Assembly: GCA_003221825.1 (NCBI GenBank)
Contig: QHUE01000088.1
Location: forward strand, 1-9,399
Reading direction: 5' to 3'
Length of the DNA stretch: 9,399 nucleotides
Source: Gemmatimonadota bacterium
GTDB taxonomy: Bacteria > Gemmatimonadota > Gemmatimonadetes > Gemmatimonadales > GWC2-71-9
The position numbers and the translations under genes were made by a program. Positions 6,912 to 9,399 of this stretch are shown piece after piece (the stretch's first letter is position 1; each line of letters opens with the position of its first letter). The notes below the pieces were generated by a model. That model did not search any database. It had not been told where the DNA came from and saw only the letters and a list, made by a program, of their open reading frames with translations.

Positions 6912-6918
6912 TATGCCC

Positions 6919-7299
6919 GTGCGCCGCTCTTTCGTCGCCCTCTTAGCACTGGCGAGCGCGATGGCCTGTCAGTCGTCCCTCTCCCCACGCAGCAACCTGG
7001 ATGGGATGTGGGAATGGGAATTCAACCGTAATCCTTCCGGGTCTAGTATCACTCTTTCTCTTGCCACCGCGGGGCCAACGGTTACCGGCACCGGCACCAT
7101 CTGCGGGGTCGGCCCGGCGTGTTCCCCTGGCTCGGTTACGATCACTGGTGAGCACACCGTTAACGCATTCCGACTCACGATTCGCGACCAGCTGGCCTTC
7201 ATGGCCACGTATTCAGGTCAGGTGCTGAGCAACAAGGAGCTCCGCGGCACTTGGCTCCAGGGCTCCGACTCTGGCACCGTGGTTTTCTATCGGAACTGA
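6919..7299 (+). CDS. Small β-rich lipoprotein of unknown function
   Basis: About 126 residues from the GTG start (128 if ATG 6913 is used). The N-terminus RRSFVALLALASAMACQSS is a lipoprotein signal with lipobox A-M-A-C (Cys about residue 17), predicting lipid anchoring in the envelope. The mature part is rich in alternating hydrophobic/Thr/Gly strands (for example ITLSLATAGPTVTGTGT, GSVTITGEHTVNAFRLTIRD, ATYSGQVLSNKELRGTW, SGTVVFYR). This suggests a small all-β barrel opening with a W-E-W strand and ending in an F-Y-R strand, a layout common in short lipoproteins of soil bacteria. Two cysteines (in ICGVGPAC) could form a disulfide. No catalytic motif or named family recognised. It lies between two copies of a GTTAGGC repeat, as an integron cassette would, and its composition is less GC-rich than the genes to the left. 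Confidence 0.75.
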   Translation: MRRSFVALLALASAMACQSSLSPRSNLDGMWEWEFNRNPSGSSITLSLATAGPTVTGTGTICGVGPACSPGSVTITGEHTVNAFRLTIRDQLAFMATYSGQVLSNKELRGTWLQGSDSGTVVFYRN

Positions 7300-7316
7300 T
7301 CTGGCTCATTGGCGGA

Positions 7317-7343
7317 CCGCCTAACAAGCGCCCCGTTAGGCGG
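7317..7343 (+). repeat. attC-like inverted repeat, copy 2 (possibly deleted attC)
   Basis: CCGCCTAAC (7317-7325) and GTTAGGCGG (7335-7343) form a perfect 9-bp inverted repeat around a 9-nt spacer (AAGCGCCCC). The outer elements match integron attC ends: GCCTAAC (RYYYAAC, 7319-7325) followed by AAGCGC, and GTTAGGC (GTTRRRY, 7335-7341). A functional attC needs longer inner L boxes (typically 57 bp or more in total), so this looks like an attC whose centre was lost. It could also be an unrelated hairpin; no U run follows, so it is not a standard terminator. It sits between two small secreted-protein genes. Confidence 0.45.
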
Positions 7344-7371
7344 CACGATCAAATCACCAGGAGAATCTCTA

Positions 7372-7704
7372 ATGCGTCCCCTTGTCCCCCTTTTTGCGAT
7401 TCTGCTCCTGGCACCTGCGGTACTTGTGGCCCAACAACCCACCGCGAAGCCAGTGATCCCTGACTCTCTGCAGATGGTGCAGATGGCGGGCATGTTCAAT
7501 CAGATGGGTCCGATGTATGAGTCGATGATGCAATCGATGATTGAGGGCACCATCAAGACATTCGAGAAACCTGAGACGATCGAGCGGCTCGCACGGTTCT
7601 CGCGCCGATATTATGAGGCACTCATAAAACAGGGATTCTCGAAGGAAGAAGCACTACAGATTGTCGCGGGCGCGGGGATCGCCGGTGTTCGATCTGTAAG
7701 GTGA
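7372..7704 (+). CDS. Methionine-rich small secreted protein, function unknown
   Basis: 110 residues. The start is ATG 7372, because AGGAG (7359-7363) lies eight nucleotides upstream and the protein then begins with a clean signal peptide, MRPLVPLFAILLLAPAVLVA, cleaved before QQPTAKP. A longer frame from 7309 would read through the inverted repeat and is rejected. The mature protein begins with a Pro-rich spacer, then a helix with unusually many methionines (QMVQMAGMFNQMGPMYESMM, about residues 35-54), then an amphipathic helical part ending in ARFSRRYYEALIKQGFSKEE and a hydrophobic tail. No family recognised. Methionine clusters in exported proteins sometimes bind Cu(I), but here they may simply be helix-packing residues. 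Hand-counted GC over 7441-7680 is about 54%, well below the genes to the left, consistent with acquisition. The stop overlaps a possible GTG start at 7701 of the next frame. Confidence 0.75.
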   Translation: MRPLVPLFAILLLAPAVLVAQQPTAKPVIPDSLQMVQMAGMFNQMGPMYESMMQSMIEGTIKTFEKPETIERLARFSRRYYEALIKQGFSKEEALQIVAGAGIAGVRSVR

Positions 7705-7721
7705 TCGTTAGCTTGACTACA

Positions 7722-8317
7722 ATGAGGCCTTTGGCTTTTTCATGGCCGTATTGGCCGCTGTTTTGGGCGGTGACGATCTGGGCGTTCTATCCCGAATTCA
7801 AGATCGTCCGAGCAGCGCGCAAGTCGGCGGTCCGTTCCGATTCGCCCGACGCTGGCTCCTGTCGTGTGATCATCTTCGGGGGCGGGATCGCGCGGCTGCG
7901 ATCGCCTTCCCGTTTGCGTGGATGCCTTTTCTGCGCGTAGCAGTCGCGCTACGGCCGGCTGTGTTCGGTCTGGGGATTGTCACCATCGCTCTTGGCAGCC
8001 TCCTGCGTCGCCATTGTTGGCGGCTCTTGGGTTCCTCGTTCACGGGCGATGTACGAGCCGATCCGAATCAACGCATCATGACAACGGGCGCGTACGCGCT
8101 CCTCCGGCATCCTTCCTACAGTGCTGGGATTCTCATGAACATCGGCCTCGGCCTGGCGCTTGGAAGTTGGGCCAGCACGGCGTTACTCGCTGCCGGGGCC
8201 TTCGCCGTGTACGGCTACCGCATTGCCGTAGAGGAGCGCACGTTACTCCGAGTGGTGGGCGAACCGTATCGCGAATTCATTCGCACGCGCCGTCGGCTCA
8301 TCCCCTTCATTTATTGA
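7722..8317 (+). pseudogene. Isoprenylcysteine carboxylmethyltransferase-like membrane protein, frameshifted
   Basis: Two overlapping frames together give one ICMT/PEMT-type methyltransferase-like protein of about 199 residues. The N-terminal part reads from ATG 7722 (MRPLAFSWPYWPLFWAVTIW...) up to about VIIFGGGIA, then hits a stop at 7938-7940. The C-terminal part continues in another frame: AIAFPFAWMPFLRVA, GSLLRRHCWRLLGSSFTGDV, the family signature TTGAYALLRHPSYSAG, and YRIAVEERTLL...GEPYREF...TRRRLIPF. The switch is between about 7887 and 7903, equivalent to loss of one base. Family knowledge: these multi-pass proteins use S-adenosylmethionine; bacterial members' substrates are mostly unknown. 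Expected hydrophobic helices are present in both parts. Either a recent pseudogene or a one-base sequence error; programmed frameshifting is unlikely, as no slippery site is obvious. GTG 7701 is an alternative start overlapping the previous stop. No clear ribosome binding site precedes 7722. Confidence 0.8.
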
Positions 8318-8401
8318 TTGGTGGCGGTCTGATATGCCCAACGGTTGGCTTGCGAGGCATGACCCCTTAGCTTAGGCCAACGTCGTCAGGCTACTGGGCA
8401 C

Positions 8402-9399
8402 ATGTCACCTCTAGCCGTTCGCGTCGGTGCAGGCGTCCTCGTTCTTCTCGCCCTTATCGCCCTGCGCGGCAAGCGCTGGGCCTACCCCGCATTCGTGGTG
8501 CTCGGGCTCCTCTACTTTCCGGCGCAAACCCACTTCCACGTGCACGTCCCGAAGTGCGAGCAGCTCCTTCCCACGCTGCACCTGCTCGTCCCCTTGCTGC
8601 ACAACTACGCGTACATCGCGCTGTTCGCCGGCTTCTACTGGATGTCGTGGGTACAGTTCGGAAGGTCTGACGCGCGCGGCATCTGGGCGCTCGTCGCGAC
8701 GCTGCTCGTGGCAGCCCTCGTCGAGCTCGCCGAAGGCATGACGGGCGGAGGGCGTGGACAGGTACATTGCCGCGTGCGGGATCTCGTACCGGATGCCGCA
8801 GGCGCCGTGGGCGCGGCGCTGCTGCTTGCAATCTGGTCCCGGCTCCGCCGGAAACCGGCGTACGTCAGACTCGTCAGGCCTCACCCAGCGGCCGCTCGAC
8901 TCCCGGCCGCCCCCACCGCCCGTGCTGTCGTTCCTCCGCGCGGTGTCGTTCCGCCCCCGCCGCCCCGGGGTCTTCCGGGGCTGTACGTACCTCCGCCGCT
9001 CCCCCCGGACTTTTCACCGGGCCCAAGCCCTGTCACGCCAGCGGCCGATTTGGCTCCGACCCATGAGGTCGCGCCGAAGGGGGGGGCGGCGATCGCGGCG
9101 CGTGCAGCGGTCGTGCAACGTCTTCAGACGATCCTGGAACGTCTCAGGGAAATGTTCCAACGCCTGTGGGTGACCATACGGGGACGTCGGCGCACAATCG
9201 TCGTTGGCGTCGGACTCCTGGCGCTTGTGGGCGCGGGGGCGTTCGTGATTCTGCGCCTCCCGGCACCCGCGCCTGTGGTCACCGAGCAGCCGGCGGCAGC
9301 ACCGCTACCGCCACCACCGCCCCCACCGCGGCCCCTCCAGTCGGAAGCCGAGGGGTACTACGAGCCGAGCTACCAGTTCACGGTCTCCGATCGGCGCTT
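8402..9399 (+). CDS. VanZ-like multi-pass protein with proline-rich linker, extra TM and extracytoplasmic tail (3' end outside window)
   Basis: The frame is open from ATG 8402 to the window edge (332 complete codons). An in-frame stop at 8360 and no other start in between support this start; the ribosome binding site is weak. Residues 1-148 form a VanZ-like membrane unit with hydrophobic segments near 5-22, 27-41, 67-84, 92-110 and 132-146. A polar block between the last two, VELAEGMTGGGRGQ...RVRDLVPDAAGAVGAAL, matches the E...R..D.....G...G pattern of VanZ-type proteins, with Asp where many have Asn. VanZ gives low-level teicoplanin resistance; most homologues have no known role. Next come a proline-rich cytoplasmic or flexible stretch (about 157-226, with PPPPP runs), an amphipathic Arg/Leu helix (about 238-262), a TM at about 265-284, a second Pro-rich stretch (287-311) and the start of another domain (EGYYEPSYQFTVSDRR). 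Extra domains on a VanZ-like unit are unusual. Assignment to the VanZ family is by motif only. Confidence 0.65.
   Translation, partial: MSPLAVRVGAGVLVLLALIALRGKRWAYPAFVVLGLLYFPAQTHFHVHVPKCEQLLPTLHLLVPLLHNYAYIALFAGFYWMSWVQFGRSDARGIWALVATLLVAALVELAEGMTGGGRGQVHCRVRDLVPDAAGAVGAALLLAIWSRLRRKPAYVRLVRPHPAAARLPAAPTARAVVPPRGVVPPPPPRGLPGLYVPPPLPPDFSPGPSPVTPAADLAPTHEVAPKGGAAIAARAAVVQRLQTILERLREMFQRLWVTIRGRRRTIVVGVGLLALVGAGAFVILRLPAPAPVVTEQPAAAPLPPPPPPPRPLQSEAEGYYEPSYQFTVSDRR

Larger units (their letters stand above)
6695..6918. other. Gene-poor boundary region with hairpin and repeat half-site
   Basis: No credible coding sequence was found; short open frames here look like codon-bias shadows. It contains the 12-bp GTTAGGC-type repeat copy at 6831-6842. 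Partly overlapping this is an imperfect hairpin, CCCCGCTCG (6842-6850) with CGA-G-GCGGGG (6872-6881), with one bulged G and no U run after it. A weak TTGCAG (6864-6869) lies 18 nt before TTTAGA (6888-6893), which is a poor promoter match. GGAGG at 6907-6911 is the ribosome binding site of the next gene. Base composition drops to the right of this region. Confidence 0.5.

Noticed and set aside
5852..6988. Long minus-strand frame of 378 codons opposite the RnfD-like gene
   Set aside because: Composition is Arg/His/Glu-rich without any domain; it mirrors codon bias of the plus-strand gene and spans the following gene boundary. The same applies to the 410-codon minus-strand frame at 4629-5861.
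7309..7371. Upstream start at 7309 for the Met-rich protein
   Set aside because: It would translate the inverted repeat and place the signal peptide internally; AGGAG is correctly spaced for ATG 7372.
7742..7900. N-terminus of the 7742-8317 frame as the true start of the methyltransferase
   Set aside because: Residues up to about 7900 look unlike the family, whereas the frame from 7722 gives the expected hydrophobic helices.
8335..8379. Further attC-like site (GCCCAAC ... CTTAGGC) between the methyltransferase and VanZ-like genes, and GTTAGCT at 7707
   Set aside because: The right core lacks the required GTT at 8371-8377, GTTAGCT breaks the purine pattern, and no inner complementary boxes are visible; too degenerate to call.
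8411..8884. Minus-strand frame opposite the VanZ-like gene
   Set aside because: No domain or signal; the plus-strand frame has clear membrane segments and stays open to the window edge.

Overview
The window looks like chromosomal DNA from a high-GC Gram-negative environmental bacterium, most likely Gemmatimonadota (Acidobacteriota or a high-GC Bacteroidota-type lineage are alternatives). The reasons are a SusD/RagB outer-membrane nutrient-binding lipoprotein, two large FG-GAP/VCBS + ASPIC/UnbV proteins, an RnfD/NqrB-type membrane protein behind one of them, and several small secreted proteins with AQQ-type or lipobox signal peptides. The taxonomic call is inference; no rRNA or tRNA gene was recognised.

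Layout, left to right. (1) 2-739 (+) is the C-terminal part of a SusD-like protein whose SusC partner would lie upstream, outside the window. (2) 750-4088 (-) is a ~1112-residue lipoprotein with seven FG-GAP/VCBS motifs, an ASPIC/UnbV domain, then seven more motifs. It converges on the SusD gene with a 10-nt gap, and a near-symmetric terminator-like hairpin (768-827) lies inside its last codons. A 69-bp palindromic repeat sits in frame in its central linker. (3) 4137-5885 (+) is a divergent CRTAC1-type protein (seven FG-GAP-type motifs plus ASPIC/UnbV), followed with a 4-nt overlap by (4) 5882-6694 (+), a short RnfD/NqrB-like membrane protein without the usual FMN-threonine motif. These two look translationally coupled.

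(5) From about 6830 the character changes. Genes become short, base composition drops (about 54% GC by hand count of 7441-7680, against about 73% in one sampled line of the CRTAC1 gene), and a GTTAGGC-type repeat flanks the first small gene. The genes are a β-rich lipoprotein (6919-7299), a methionine-rich secreted protein (7372-7704) and a frameshifted isoprenylcysteine-carboxylmethyltransferase-like gene (7722-8317). The repeats resemble the outer ends of integron attC sites, so the first two genes may be gene-cassette remnants; this is a hypothesis. (6) 8402 to the end (+) is an open reading frame for a VanZ-like multi-pass protein with a proline-rich linker, another membrane segment and an extracytoplasmic tail. 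It runs off the window.

How the parts may work together: the left two-thirds is an envelope-associated block: glycan/oligomer capture (SusD), large surface β-propeller lipoproteins, and a periplasmic propeller coupled to an inner-membrane RnfD-like protein. The substrate is not apparent. The right third looks like accessory DNA.
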